This document shows positions 42,517 through 50,854 of a stretch of DNA of 64,000 bases, in pieces. The DNA is from Pseudomonas tolaasii NCPPB 2192 (GTDB taxonomy: Bacteria; Pseudomonadota; Gammaproteobacteria; Pseudomonadales; Pseudomonadaceae). The position numbers and the translations under genes were made by a program. The stretch is from positions 4,030,001 through 4,094,000 of the forward strand of contig NZ_PHHD01000001.1 of NCBI RefSeq assembly GCF_002813445.1, read 5' to 3'. Within the stretch, counting starts at the first letter, position 1, and every line of letters starts with the position of its first letter. A model generated the notes under the pieces. That model saw nothing but the letters and a program-made list of their open reading frames with translations. It was not told the DNA's origin and searched no databases.

Positions 42517-44651
42517 GTGCTGTCAATCGCTTGAACAACCTCGCGCGCATGGCCGCGCAACGCACCGACGTGATCATCGTCGCGTTCATGTTGATGGCGA
42601 TTGTGATGATGATCATCCCGCTGCCTACCTACCTGGTGGACGCGCTGATCGGCCTTAACATCGCCTTGAGCATCCTGATCCTGATCGTCGCGTTCTACAT
42701 CGGCCATTCCGTGGAGTTCTCCGCGCTGCCGCCGCTGATCCTGCTCAGCACGCTGTTTCGTTTGTCCCTGTCGATCACCACCACCCGTTTGATCCTGCTG
42801 CACGGCGACGCCGGCCATATCGTCAAGGCGTTCGGCGACTTCGTGATCGCCGGCCAGGTGGTGGTGGGCATGGTGGTGTTTTTGATCATCACCGTGGCGC
42901 AGTTCGTGGTGATCACCAAGGGTGCCGAGCGCGTGGCCGAAGTGGCGGCGCGTTTCACCCTGGATGCCATGCCCGGCAAACAGATGAGCATCGACAACGA
43001 CTTGCGCAATGGCGATATCGACCAGGCCGAAGCCCGTCGCCGTCGCTCGCGTCTGGAGCGTGAAAGCCAGATGTTCGGTGCCATGGACGGTGCGATGAAG
43101 TTTGTCAAAGGTGACGCCATCGCCGGTCTGGTGATTCTGGCGGTCAACCTGCTCGGCGGCATGCTGATCGGCATGGTCGAGCGCGACATGCCGTTCGGCG
43201 TGGCGGTGCACACCTATTCGCTGCTGACTGTGGGTGACGGCCTGATCGCACAGATCCCGGCGCTGCTGATTTCGGTGGCGGCGGGTACCGTGGTCACCCG
43301 TGTGAACAGCGATGGCGAAGCCGGCGACCTGGGCAGTGAAATCATCAAGCAACTCGGCGCCAGTTACCGCGCCCTTGGCCTGACCGCGTTGATCATGATC
43401 GGCGTGAGCGTGCTGCCAGGCTTTCCGACCTGGGTGTTCCTCGGCTTGTCCGCGGTTTTCAGTAGTGCCGCGTTCATGATGTACCGCCGCCACACCCGCC
43501 AGCCCCAGGGCGAACTGGAAGTGCTGGCCGAGGCGCCGGAGCCGGTGGTGGAAGTGCAGGCCGAACTGGACGACAACCTGCTGCCCGACACGCGCGTGCT
43601 GCTGACCATCGGCAATGGCCTGTCCCAGAGTGCGCCGCGCCAGTTGCTGCGTCAGCGTATCGAAGCCTTGTGTCACGACATCCGCACCGAACTGGGCGTG
43701 GATGTGCCGGTGCCGGGCATTTACATGGAGCCCAAGGCGCCGCCGGGCGGTTTCCGCGTGTCGCTCGAAGGCGTGCCGGTGAGCGAAGGCGAAATGCCGG
43801 TCAACTGTCTGCTGCTGCAGGACGATCCGGTGCATGTGCAGTTGCTCGATATTGCCACCCTGCAGGCCGACTCGCCGCTCAACGGTCGCAACGCCCACTG
43901 GATCGAACGCCAGCACGAAGAATCGCTGCGCAACGCCGGTATCGGTTTCCTGTTGCCGGATGAAGTCTTGCGCGGCGTGCTGGAACGCAGCCTGCGCCGT
44001 TATGCCGCCGACTTCCTCGGCATTCAGGAAACCCGGTTGCTGCTGGAACGTACCGAGGCCACCTATGGCGAACTGGTCAAGGAGGCCTTGCGCCTGGTGC
44101 CCTTGCAGCGTGTTGCCGAAACCCTGCGCCTGTTGGTCGGCGAGGGCGTGTCGATCCGCAACCAGCGTGCGTTGCTCGAGGCCATGGTGGAGTGGGGCGC
44201 CCGCGAGACCGACGCCGGGCGTTTGGCCGAACACTTGCGTGCGGCCCTGGCGCGGCAGATCAGCCATCAGTACGCCGACCGCAACCGCGTGATTGGTGCG
44301 CTGGTGTTGGCGCCGGGCCTGGAAGACCAGTTGCGTGCCTCGCTGCGTCGCCAGGAACCCCAGCGTGAATTGATCCCCGAAGAGGTCAGCCGGGCTCTGC
44401 TGACTCAGTTGCGCCAGGCTTGCGAGAACACCCGTGAAGTCAACAGCGCCGTGTTGCTGGTGCACCCGGAATTGCGCCGCAGCCTGCGCCGCCTGGTGCT
44501 GCGCGGCGAGCTGGAACTGGCGGTGCTGTCGTTCCGCGAGTTGGCCACCGAGTACAACCTGCAAGCGCTGGTGACCATCAGCCTCACCGACATCTCCAAC
44601 CGCCGCGCGCCTGCTGCGGCTTCCGTCACCCCCCTGGCGTCTGCCTCATGA
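42513..44651 (+). CDS. sctV: T3SS export gate protein SctV
   Basis: A 712-residue member of the FHIPEP family (HrcV/RhcV/LcrD). Eight hydrophobic helices fill about residues 17-325, including the FHIPEP-like SVEFSALPPLILLSTLFRLS segment near 72-91 and AERVAEVAARFTLDAMPGKQ near 140; the rest is the cytosolic nonameric ring domain (from about 345, with DTRVLLTIGNGLSQ) that docks chaperone-substrate complexes. Start ATG 42513 overlaps the sctY-like stop. Its 3' end overlaps the secretin gene by ATGA. Confidence 0.96.
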   Translation: MSAVNRLNNLARMAAQRTDVIIVAFMLMAIVMMIIPLPTYLVDALIGLNIALSILILIVAFYIGHSVEFSALPPLILLSTLFRLSLSITTTRLILLHGDAGHIVKAFGDFVIAGQVVVGMVVFLIITVAQFVVITKGAERVAEVAARFTLDAMPGKQMSIDNDLRNGDIDQAEARRRRSRLERESQMFGAMDGAMKFVKGDAIAGLVILAVNLLGGMLIGMVERDMPFGVAVHTYSLLTVGDGLIAQIPALLISVAAGTVVTRVNSDGEAGDLGSEIIKQLGASYRALGLTALIMIGVSVLPGFPTWVFLGLSAVFSSAAFMMYRRHTRQPQGELEVLAEAPEPVVEVQAELDDNLLPDTRVLLTIGNGLSQSAPRQLLRQRIEALCHDIRTELGVDVPVPGIYMEPKAPPGGFRVSLEGVPVSEGEMPVNCLLLQDDPVHVQLLDIATLQADSPLNGRNAHWIERQHEESLRNAGIGFLLPDEVLRGVLERSLRRYAADFLGIQETRLLLERTEATYGELVKEALRLVPLQRVAETLRLLVGEGVSIRNQRALLEAMVEWGARETDAGRLAEHLRAALARQISHQYADRNRVIGALVLAPGLEDQLRASLRRQEPQRELIPEEVSRALLTQLRQACENTREVNSAVLLVHPELRRSLRRLVLRGELELAVLSFRELATEYNLQALVTISLTDISNRRAPAAASVTPLASAS

Positions 44652-45928
44652 TGCGTTTTTGTGTGCTGTTGCTCAGTGTGTTTTCGTGTGTGTGCCAGGC
44701 TCAGGACATTGCTGCCGGTGCCGGTGGTTCGATCAATCTGGCGTCGGGTGAAGGGCGCATTCTGCATTTTGTTGCGCCGGTGGAGTCGGTGCTGGTGGCC
44801 GAGCCCAACGTGGCCGACCTGCAAGTGGTGTCGCCGGGCACGCTGTACATCTTCGGCAAGGCACCGGGCACTACCAGCCTGATCGCCCTGGGTGAAAACG
44901 GCAAACAACTGGCGAGCCTGACCTTGTCGGTCAGCAGCGGCACCCAGGGTGTCACCGCGCCGATGCAGGAATTGCACCCTGGCAACCGCGCGCAAATCAC
45001 CGGCGCCGGCAACCGCCTGATCGCCAAGGGCACCGTTGGTTCGGTGGCTGAGGCAACCGACCTCAATGCACTGCTCAACCCCCAGGGGCAGGGCTTTCAA
45101 AGCGCGATCAACACCACCGAATACAACGGTTCCGCCCAGGTGAACCTGCGCGTGCGTTTTGCCGAAGTGTCGCGTTCCGAGCTGTTGCATTACGGCGTGA
45201 ACTGGAACGCGATGTTTAACAACGGCACCTTCTCCTTTGGCCTGATTACCGGCGGCCCGCTGGCGGCGGCCACTGCCGGTGGCCTGGCCACGGCGGGCAC
45301 CGGCTCGGGCAACGTGAATATCGACGGCATGCTCGACGCACTGCAAGCCAACGGCGTGCTGCAGATTCTCGCCGAACCGAATATCACCGCCATGACCGGC
45401 CAGACCGCCAGCTTCCTCGCCGGTGGCGAAGTGGCGATTCCGGTGCCGGTCAACCGCGACCTGGTGGGCATTGAATACAAGTCGTTCGGTGTGTCGCTGC
45501 TGTTCAACCCGACGCTGCTGCCCAATGGCCGCATCGCCCTGCAAGTGCGCCCGGAAGTCAGCAGCGTGGTCAGCGGTGGCACCGTGGATTTCGGCAACTT
45601 CCATGTGCCGTCCTTCAGCGTGCGCCGCGCCGATACGCGAGTGGAAGTCGGCAGCGGGCAGACGTTCGCCATCGCTGGCCTGTTCCAGCGCGAAAGCAGC
45701 CAGGACATCGAGAAACTGCCATTGCTGGGTGACCTGCCGATCCTCGGCAACCTGTTTCGCTCCAAGCGTTTCCAGCGCAATGAAACCGAATTGGTGATCC
45801 TGATTACGCCTTACCTCGTGGAGCCGGTGCGCGGTCGCACCCTCGCCACGCCCCTGGACGCACAACCGGCTACCGCAGCGGCCACCGGACCGCGCAGCGG
45901 CGGGGCGTTCGGTTTCTACATGAATTGA
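44648..45928 (+). CDS. sctC2: T3SS secretin C2, Tad/CpaC type
   Basis: A 426-residue outer-membrane secretin with signal peptide MMRFCVLLLSVFSCVCQAQD. The N-terminal domain (about 30-95: ILHFVAPVESVLVAEPNVAD and TLYIFGKAPGTTSLIALGEN) is of the pilus-formation kind found in CpaC/RcpA of Tad pili, not the N0-N1 pair of classical T3SS secretins. The secretin core is intact (VLQILAEPNITAMTGQTASF; VGIEYKSFGVSLLFNPTLLP; ELVILITPYLVEP). This is the pattern of rhizobial RhcC2. A separate short protein (C1, 47613-48176) supplies the T3SS-type N-domains. Overlap with sctV means co-translation. Confidence 0.88.
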   Translation: MMRFCVLLLSVFSCVCQAQDIAAGAGGSINLASGEGRILHFVAPVESVLVAEPNVADLQVVSPGTLYIFGKAPGTTSLIALGENGKQLASLTLSVSSGTQGVTAPMQELHPGNRAQITGAGNRLIAKGTVGSVAEATDLNALLNPQGQGFQSAINTTEYNGSAQVNLRVRFAEVSRSELLHYGVNWNAMFNNGTFSFGLITGGPLAAATAGGLATAGTGSGNVNIDGMLDALQANGVLQILAEPNITAMTGQTASFLAGGEVAIPVPVNRDLVGIEYKSFGVSLLFNPTLLPNGRIALQVRPEVSSVVSGGTVDFGNFHVPSFSVRRADTRVEVGSGQTFAIAGLFQRESSQDIEKLPLLGDLPILGNLFRSKRFQRNETELVILITPYLVEPVRGRTLATPLDAQPATAAATGPRSGGAFGFYMN

Positions 45929-45942
45929 TGAGGGGGCCTGCG

Positions 45943-46323
45943 ATGACTGCTTTGCGTGTATTGATGCTGTTGCCCCTGGCGCTGATGGGCTGCCAGACCC
46001 ACCTGGCGCCGGTGTATTACTCACCTGAATACCGCGCCGACGGTTTGCCGACCCAGTGTCAGCAACCGCCTGCGACCGACACGATCGGCCTGAATGAAGA
46101 TTTCAAACCGACCTTGCCGCTGGGCTGTGCGAACAATCTGAATTTGATGCAGATGGTGGAGCGCAAACAGGACCTGAACCAGGGCCGCGCCACCGGGCCA
46201 GCCATGGCCGCACCGGTGGGCCGGGCCGCGCAGGTGTATATCGAAGGGTTTGATCGGGAGCAGTTGCAGCGGCGCAAGGACCAGCAAGAGGCCAAGGCTG
46301 AAGCGGCGGGGGGCGGGCAATGA
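45943..46323 (+). CDS. CpaD-like lipoprotein of the secretin module
   Basis: A 126-residue lipoprotein with signal sequence and lipobox LMGC (LMLLPLALMGCQTHLAPVYY). The middle segment LPLGCANNLNLMQMVERKQD followed by LNQGR matches the core of the Tad pilus lipoprotein CpaD, in which GCA...NL..MV..P.DL..GR is conserved. The C-terminus is charged and Gln/Glu/Ala-rich. It follows the CpaC-like secretin by 14 bases, as cpaD follows cpaC in Tad operons. Probable secretin partner or pilotin of the T3SS outer ring. Start ATG 45943 was preferred over 45925. Confidence 0.72.
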   Translation: MTALRVLMLLPLALMGCQTHLAPVYYSPEYRADGLPTQCQQPPATDTIGLNEDFKPTLPLGCANNLNLMQMVERKQDLNQGRATGPAMAAPVGRAAQVYIEGFDREQLQRRKDQQEAKAEAAGGGQ

Positions 46324-46344
46324 CCTCTCGTACGCCGATCCACT

Positions 46345-46367
46345 GTGGGAGCTGGCTTGCCTGCGAT
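46345..46367. repeat. Solitary REP half-element
   Basis: GTGGGAGCTGGCTTGCCTGC plus GAT at the start of a 476-base gene-free stretch, without a paired arm. Confidence 0.8.
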
Positions 46368-46414
46368 AGCGCCCTCCCAACCAACCCACATCTCCCTGAC
46401 ACCCCTCAACCCAA

Positions 46415-46745
46415 ATGTGGGAGCGGCGGTGCGACGATTCGACTTGCTCGCGAAAGCTATGGGTCAGGCGCTGGATCTTTTGGGTCGGAGTACATATCCA
46501 TTGCTTCGGCAACGGCTACCTATGGTTCCGCTCTTACAGCGGGTCACTTTTGGAAAGGCCCAAAAGTAACCAAAAGGCCTTCGCCCCACCACTCGGCACC
46601 TCGCCTAGGCTCGGTGTGCCCGAACGCAGGCTTAAATCCGTGGGTCGCCGCGATGGGCCATCCCTGGCCCAGCGCGGCTAACCCGGCGTCCTGCCGGGTT
46701 ACCCACGGATTCAAGCCTGCGTTCGGCCAGCGTGGTTTTATGGGG
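46415..46745. repeat. Composite inverted-repeat element inside the T3SS cluster
   Basis: A non-coding element between the CpaD-like and TPR genes. It starts with GTGGGAGCGGCGGTGCGACG and ends in nested hairpins: arms at 46621-46645 and 46701-46725 match at 24 of 25 positions (first bases CGAACGCAGGCTT), with TGGGCCA-N4-TGGCCCA (46654-46671) and AACCCGGC-N5-GCCGGGTT (46680-46700) inside. Similar elements are common in Pseudomonas genomes; it is probably a non-autonomous repeat. No gene is seen in 46324-46799. Confidence 0.75.
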
Positions 46746-46799
46746 CGATTGAGATCCAAAGCAGATCAAAAGCCAGATCACAAGCGGGAGATTGGTTTT

Positions 46800-47564
46800 T
46801 CAACGCGGGTCAACCAACCCCAATTCCCTGGCTTGCGCCACCGGGTCGCTGATCGCCTTGATGCGCTTGGCTTCCGTCACCAACCGCTCACGCTCGGCAG
46901 CGGGGATGTCGTCCAGCGGCAGGCCGGCAACCCGTTGCTCGTAGCCGGCCAGCACCATCACCAACAGCTCGTTACGCTGGTGCCGTGGCAGTGCGCGGGG
47001 CGATTGGGTGACGGGGGCGATGGTGTCCAGCGCCTGTTGCGACTGCCCGCCAAGGGCGTAGGCCAGGGCCAGGTTGCAGCGGCTGTCGAGGTCGTCGGGC
47101 TTGAGGCTCAGGCTCTTGGCGAAGGTGGTTTGCGCGGCTGCGGCCTGGCCGTTGAGGATTTGCGCGACGCCCAGGCGGGTGTAGGCGAGCGGCAGGTGGT
47201 TGAGCTCGGCGGCCTGGCTCAGGGCTGTGACGGCGCGTTGGGTCTTGCCCAGTTGCAGCTGCGCAGTGCCGAGGCCGAGCAAGGAGTCGGCGTTGCGCGC
47301 GTCAAACCCCAGGGCTTGCTGGAAGGCACGTTCGGCGCCGAGCGCGTCCCTGGCGTCGAGCTTGGCCTGGCCGAGTTTGAGCCACAGCTCAATGCCGGCC
47401 CCCGGCTGCTGGGTCGCACGCTCGTACAGGGCAGCGGCGCTGGCGTAGTCGCCGCGCTTGCTCAGGTCGCCCGCCAGTTGGAGGGACTTGTCGGAATCGG
47501 TCGCAGGTTTGCTGGAGCAGGCGGCGAGAAGCAGGGTACTGGCAAGCAGGAAAATCTTGGTCAT
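46800..47564 (-). CDS. TPR lipoprotein, TadD-like, in the T3SS secretin block
   Basis: A 254-residue lipoprotein with lipobox LLAACSS after MTKIFLLASTL and at least four TPR-like helical pairs (SLQLAGDLSKRGDYASAAAL; ELWLKLGQAKLDARDALGAE; SLLGLGTAQLQLGKTQRAVT; AYTRLGVAQILNGQAAAAQT). TadD of Tad pili is a TPR lipoprotein. It is transcribed opposite to the T3SS genes and its start is only 48 bases from the start of the C1 gene. A TPR gene between the split secretin genes also occurs in the second T3SS of P. syringae strains. Likely role: secretin assembly at the outer membrane (inference). Confidence 0.75.
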   Translation of the reverse strand: MTKIFLLASTLLLAACSSKPATDSDKSLQLAGDLSKRGDYASAAALYERATQQPGAGIELWLKLGQAKLDARDALGAERAFQQALGFDARNADSLLGLGTAQLQLGKTQRAVTALSQAAELNHLPLAYTRLGVAQILNGQAAAAQTTFAKSLSLKPDDLDSRCNLALAYALGGQSQQALDTIAPVTQSPRALPRHQRNELLVMVLAGYEQRVAGLPLDDIPAAERERLVTEAKRIKAISDPVAQARELGLVDPR

Positions 47565-47612
47565 CGTCACAACTCATCGGGCGAAGGCGCAGGCCATGTA
47601 AGCATATTTTTC

Positions 47613-48176
47613 ATGGCGCTCCTATGCCTGTTCAGTACCGGTTTTGCCCGTGCCGCCGAAGAGCCGGCGTGGTTCTCCAAACCCTACGCCTACGTGCTGG
47701 TGGACCAGGATGTACGCAGCGCCCTGGAAGAATTCGGCCACAACCTCGACGTGCCGCTGGTGCTCTCGGACAAGGTGCGCGGCAAGGCGCGCAGCACCAT
47801 TCGTGCGGCCACCGCCGGTGAGTTTCTGCAAACCCTGTGCAGCACCAACGGCCTGACCTGGTACTTCGACGGCAACCTTTTGTACCTCAACGCCAGCGAT
47901 GAAATCACCACCAAGCTGTTCAAGGCCAGCGCCCTGAACCTGGACCAGTTGCAGGCCTACCTGAACAACCTCGATGTGTTCGGCCAGCAACTGTCCATGC
48001 GCAATGGCCCCGAGGGCGATGAAGTATTCGTGTCCGGACCACCGCCGTACCTGGCGTTGGTGCAACAGCACGTCGATCACCTGCAACCCGTTCGTGTGGC
48101 CGCCCCGGTGGCGCGCGGGCAGGGTGTGCGGGTGTTCCGCGGCGCGCAAGTCAGCACTGAAACCCCAAACCAGTAA
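47613..48176 (+). CDS. sctC1: T3SS secretin N-domain protein SctC1
   Basis: A 187-residue protein starting MALLCLFSTGFARAAEEPAW, a short signal peptide. What follows is like the N0-N1 domains of T3SS secretins (YAYVLVDQDVRSALEEFGHN, FLQTLCSTNGLTWYFDGNLL, then YLNASDEITTKLF) but no secretin barrel exists. Rhizobial RhcC1 has this shape and size. Start ATG 47613 is used; the open frame upstream to 46320 passes through the repeat element and the antisense TPR gene and is not coding. Together with C2 it makes a split secretin. Confidence 0.85.
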   Translation: MALLCLFSTGFARAAEEPAWFSKPYAYVLVDQDVRSALEEFGHNLDVPLVLSDKVRGKARSTIRAATAGEFLQTLCSTNGLTWYFDGNLLYLNASDEITTKLFKASALNLDQLQAYLNNLDVFGQQLSMRNGPEGDEVFVSGPPPYLALVQQHVDHLQPVRVAAPVARGQGVRVFRGAQVSTETPNQ

Positions 48177-48188
48177 AGGAGCAGCACC

Positions 48189-48431
48189 ATGTCCGTAACG
48201 GCCGTAGACAGCAATCTCGCCCCTGGTGGCGCCAGCCCTGAAGCCAAGTTCAATGCCGCGGTGGATAAAGCCAAAGCCGCCGACCAACCGGCAGACACCT
48301 CGGATGCAGACGATGCCAAGTTCAACGATGCGTTGATCACCCAGGCCGTCACCATCGGTGGTCAGTTCATCATCATGCCGAAGATGCAGGAACTGCTGAA
48401 CGATGCCATGTCCGATGACGACGACGAGTAG
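48189..48431 (+). CDS. 80-residue acidic protein, needle candidate
   Basis: A small protein with AAAGGAG 7 bases before ATG, lying between sctC1 and sctI. Sequence: Asp/Ala-rich N-terminal half (PEAKFNAAVDKAKAADQPAD), then a hydrophobic helix (ITQAVTIGGQFIIMPKMQEL) and an acidic tail DDDDE. Length (80) and position just before the rod and sctJ genes match needle genes of Inv-type systems, but the C-terminal helix does not read like PrgI/YscF. It may instead be a chaperone or HrpF-type factor. Confidence 0.55.
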   Translation: MSVTAVDSNLAPGGASPEAKFNAAVDKAKAADQPADTSDADDAKFNDALITQAVTIGGQFIIMPKMQELLNDAMSDDDDE

Positions 48432-48440
48432 GAACCTCAT

Positions 48441-48875
48441 ATGACTATCAGTCTCGCCGCCGGCGCTTCGGCTTTGCCGCCGTCCGCTGGCGCGGGGCCC
48501 GCCGGGGCCTCGCAGAATCTGTTCGAGCACATGGCCAATACCGCCAAGGGCATGCCCGAAGGCGCGAGCCCGCACCAGATCGGCTCGGGCTTGATGGAGC
48601 GCATGAACAGTTTTATCGACCGCACTCGGGCGTTTTCCGAACGTGCCGACGTGCTCACCAATAATCCGTCGGCGCCACCACCGGCCTCGGCGGAAATCCG
48701 CACGGCCAGTGCCTCGCCTCAAGGCGAGCCGGGCAAGAAAGTCGGCGAGCAACAGGTCGACCAGATCGTCCACTCCCTGGGCAAGATGTTCGACTACTCC
48801 ATCGAAACCCAGATGGTGGTGCGCGGTGCGACGCAGATTTCCGGTTCCGCCAACACGCTGCTCAAGGGTCAATAA
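48441..48875 (+). CDS. sctI: T3SS inner rod protein SctI (HrpB/NolB-like)
   Basis: A 144-residue protein. The C-terminal 45 residues (QQVDQIVHSLGKMFDYSIET, then QMVVRGATQISGSANTLLKGQ) match the SctI inner-rod pattern, a helix that polymerises under the needle and ends in a small residue run. The N-terminus is Ala/Gly/Ser-rich and disordered-looking, as expected for a secreted subunit. It is directly upstream of sctJ, 4 bases apart, as is general for rod genes. Confidence 0.8.
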   Translation: MTISLAAGASALPPSAGAGPAGASQNLFEHMANTAKGMPEGASPHQIGSGLMERMNSFIDRTRAFSERADVLTNNPSAPPPASAEIRTASASPQGEPGKKVGEQQVDQIVHSLGKMFDYSIETQMVVRGATQISGSANTLLKGQ

Positions 48876-48879
48876 CGCC

Positions 48880-49662
48880 ATGCCAAGCCCAAACCGAGCC
48901 CTGCGCCTGTTGCTGATCGGCCTGCTCGCCAGCCTGCTGCAGGCGTGCAACACCGACCTCTATACCAACCTCAGCGAGCGCGATGCCAACGCCATGGTCG
49001 CGGTGCTGCTGCGCGGTGGCATCCCGGCGGAGCGCAAGACCCAGGACAACGGCCAGCTCAAGGTGGTGGTCGACGAAGAGCGCTTCGCCGAAGCCATGAC
49101 CCTGCTCGACAACGCCGGCCTGCCGCAACAGAGCTTTTCCAATATGGGCGAGGTGTTCAAGGGCAATGGCCTGGTGTCGTCGCCGGTGCAGGAGAGGGCG
49201 CAGATGATTTATGCGCTGAGCGAAGAACTGTCGCACTCGGTGTCGCAGATCGACGGCATCGTGGCCGCGCGCGTGCATGTGGTGCTGCCGGACAACGACT
49301 TGCTCAAGCGGGTGATTTCGCCGTCTTCGGCCTCGGTACTGGTGCGTTACGACCCGGGCACCGACATCAACACGCTGATCCCGCAGATCAAGACCCTGGT
49401 GGCCAACGGCATCTCCGGCCTGAGCTACGACGGCGTGTCCGTCACGGCGATCAAGGCTGCCGTGGCCATCAGCCAGAACCCGGCGCAACCGCGCCTGGCC
49501 CGTTTCATGGGCCTGTGGATGCTCGAAGACAACCTGCCTCAGGCGCGTTTCATGTTCGGTACGTTGCTGCTGGTCGCCCTCGGTTCGCTCGGTGTGTTGG
49601 CCCGCCAGCACTGGGTGCGTCGCCAGTCCCAGGCCCTGTATGTACTCAAGGAGGGTGAATGA
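48880..49662 (+). CDS. sctJ: T3SS inner-membrane ring lipoprotein SctJ
   Basis: A 260-residue YscJ/HrcJ/RhcJ-family lipoprotein. Lipobox LLQAC after LLIGLLASL; then two periplasmic ring-building domains (YTNLSERDANAMVAVLLRGG, IVAARVHVVLPDNDLLK) and a C-terminal membrane helix (MFGTLLLVALGSLGVLARQ). Start at ATG 48880, overlapping nothing but only 4 bases after sctI. It builds the inner ring of the basal body together with SctD. Its stop overlaps the sctK start as ATGA. Confidence 0.94.
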   Translation: MPSPNRALRLLLIGLLASLLQACNTDLYTNLSERDANAMVAVLLRGGIPAERKTQDNGQLKVVVDEERFAEAMTLLDNAGLPQQSFSNMGEVFKGNGLVSSPVQERAQMIYALSEELSHSVSQIDGIVAARVHVVLPDNDLLKRVISPSSASVLVRYDPGTDINTLIPQIKTLVANGISGLSYDGVSVTAIKAAVAISQNPAQPRLARFMGLWMLEDNLPQARFMFGTLLLVALGSLGVLARQHWVRRQSQALYVLKEGE

Positions 49663-50273
49663 GTTTGTTCGAACGCTGGCAAGGGCTGATCGCCGAGCCG
49701 CTGCAATTTGTGCGCGGGCCGAGCCTGGGTGCCTGTTTTACCCATGAGCTGCCGGACGAAGTGCTGCATACCCTGCAGGCCCAACCGCGGTTTCGCCAGC
49801 GCCTGGAGCAATTGCTGGTCAGCCACTACCAACTGACGCCGCTGGAACAGTTGGTGTCGCCATTGGCTGCCGACTTGCCGGTGCTGCTGTTGTCGGACGC
49901 GCAATTTGCCCGCCTGCCCAGGTTGTGCGGCGCGATCTGGCACGCCTCGACCCTGAGCCGCGAGATTCGCCGTGACGTGGTCAACGAGCTGCGCGCCGGC
50001 CTGGGCGCTGACGTGTTCAGCCAGGCCCTGGCCCTGCGACACCTGGGCGGCGCAGCTGATTTGCTGCGCGACCCGGCCGAGTTGATCGACGCCATCGACC
50101 GTGACGGCCAGGGCTGTGTCGCCGCCTGGCTGCACGCGCAACACGCTGATTTTCAGGGCTGGCTGCGCTTGCGCTTCGCCTTTCCCCAGGGTCACAGCGC
50201 GCGGTTGCCGCGCGACCTGGAAATTGTTCAGGCCGCCGCGGCGTGCCTGGCGGCCGAGGATGCTGACGCATGA
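49659..50273 (+). CDS. sctK: T3SS sorting platform protein SctK
   Basis: A 204-residue protein of the YscK/HrpD/NolU kind, which links the cytoplasmic sorting platform to the basal-body SctD ring. Sequence conservation in this family is low; identification rests on position between sctJ and sctL plus the helical, Leu-rich character (LSREIRRDVVNELRAGLGAD, then VFSQALALRHL). Coupled to both neighbours by ATGA overlaps. Confidence 0.78.
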   Translation: MSLFERWQGLIAEPLQFVRGPSLGACFTHELPDEVLHTLQAQPRFRQRLEQLLVSHYQLTPLEQLVSPLAADLPVLLLSDAQFARLPRLCGAIWHASTLSREIRRDVVNELRAGLGADVFSQALALRHLGGAADLLRDPAELIDAIDRDGQGCVAAWLHAQHADFQGWLRLRFAFPQGHSARLPRDLEIVQAAAACLAAEDADA

Positions 50274-50854
50274 GTGAATTACCGAGCCGCCCCACCGCGC
50301 GCATCCTGCGTGCCGAAGAAGCCGAACTCTGGACCGAAGGCTTTGCTTTTTTGCAAGCCGCCAAAGACCGCGCCGAACAGGTCAAGGCCGACAGCGACCA
50401 GTGGCTGGACGCCGCCCGCGCCGAAGGGTTTGAAAGCGCGCGCCAAGAGGGCGCCGAGCAGGTCGCGCAATTGCTGGTGCACACCCAGTCCCAGGTGCAG
50501 CACTACTTGAGCAGCCTGGAGGCCGCGCTGGCTGACCTGGCGCTGGGCATCGTGCGCGAAGTATTGGGTGAGCTGGATAACGCCGACCGCGTGGTGCGCT
50601 GCACGCGCCAGGCGTTGAGCGCGTTTCGTCAGGACCAGGCCCTGACCCTGTGGGTGCCGCCCGCCGAAGTGGACGCGTTGCGTCAGCGCCTCAAAGTGGA
50701 AAACCTGGCCATTGCCGTGGATGGCGACGAGCAACTGAGCGCCGGCCAGGCACGTCTCAACAGCCCGGCCGGTTCTGTGGAACTGGGCCTTGAAGCGCAA
50801 TTGCAAACCCTGCGTCGCAGCCTGTTGCCGTTTGCCGAAGAAGGTGTGGCATGA
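50270..50854 (+). CDS. sctL: T3SS stator protein SctL
   Basis: A 194-residue FliH/HrpE/NolV-like protein that regulates the ATPase. Helical N-terminal half with Glu/Ala/Gln-rich heptads (AAKDRAEQVKADSDQWLDAA, RQEGAEQVAQLLVHTQSQVQ), followed by the conserved compact C-terminal domain (LADLALGIVREVLGELDNAD; ALTLWVPPAEVDALRQRLK). It overlaps sctN by ATGA. Peripheral stalk of the export ATPase. Confidence 0.88.
   Translation: MSELPSRPTARILRAEEAELWTEGFAFLQAAKDRAEQVKADSDQWLDAARAEGFESARQEGAEQVAQLLVHTQSQVQHYLSSLEAALADLALGIVREVLGELDNADRVVRCTRQALSAFRQDQALTLWVPPAEVDALRQRLKVENLAIAVDGDEQLSAGQARLNSPAGSVELGLEAQLQTLRRSLLPFAEEGVA

Noticed and set aside
42486..44564. 692-aa open frame antisense to sctV
   Set aside because: Shadow of a conserved export-gate gene; no start context.
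46320..47612. Upstream extension of the sctC1 reading frame to 46320
   Set aside because: It crosses REP and inverted-repeat DNA and the antisense TPR gene; the signal peptide starts at 47613.
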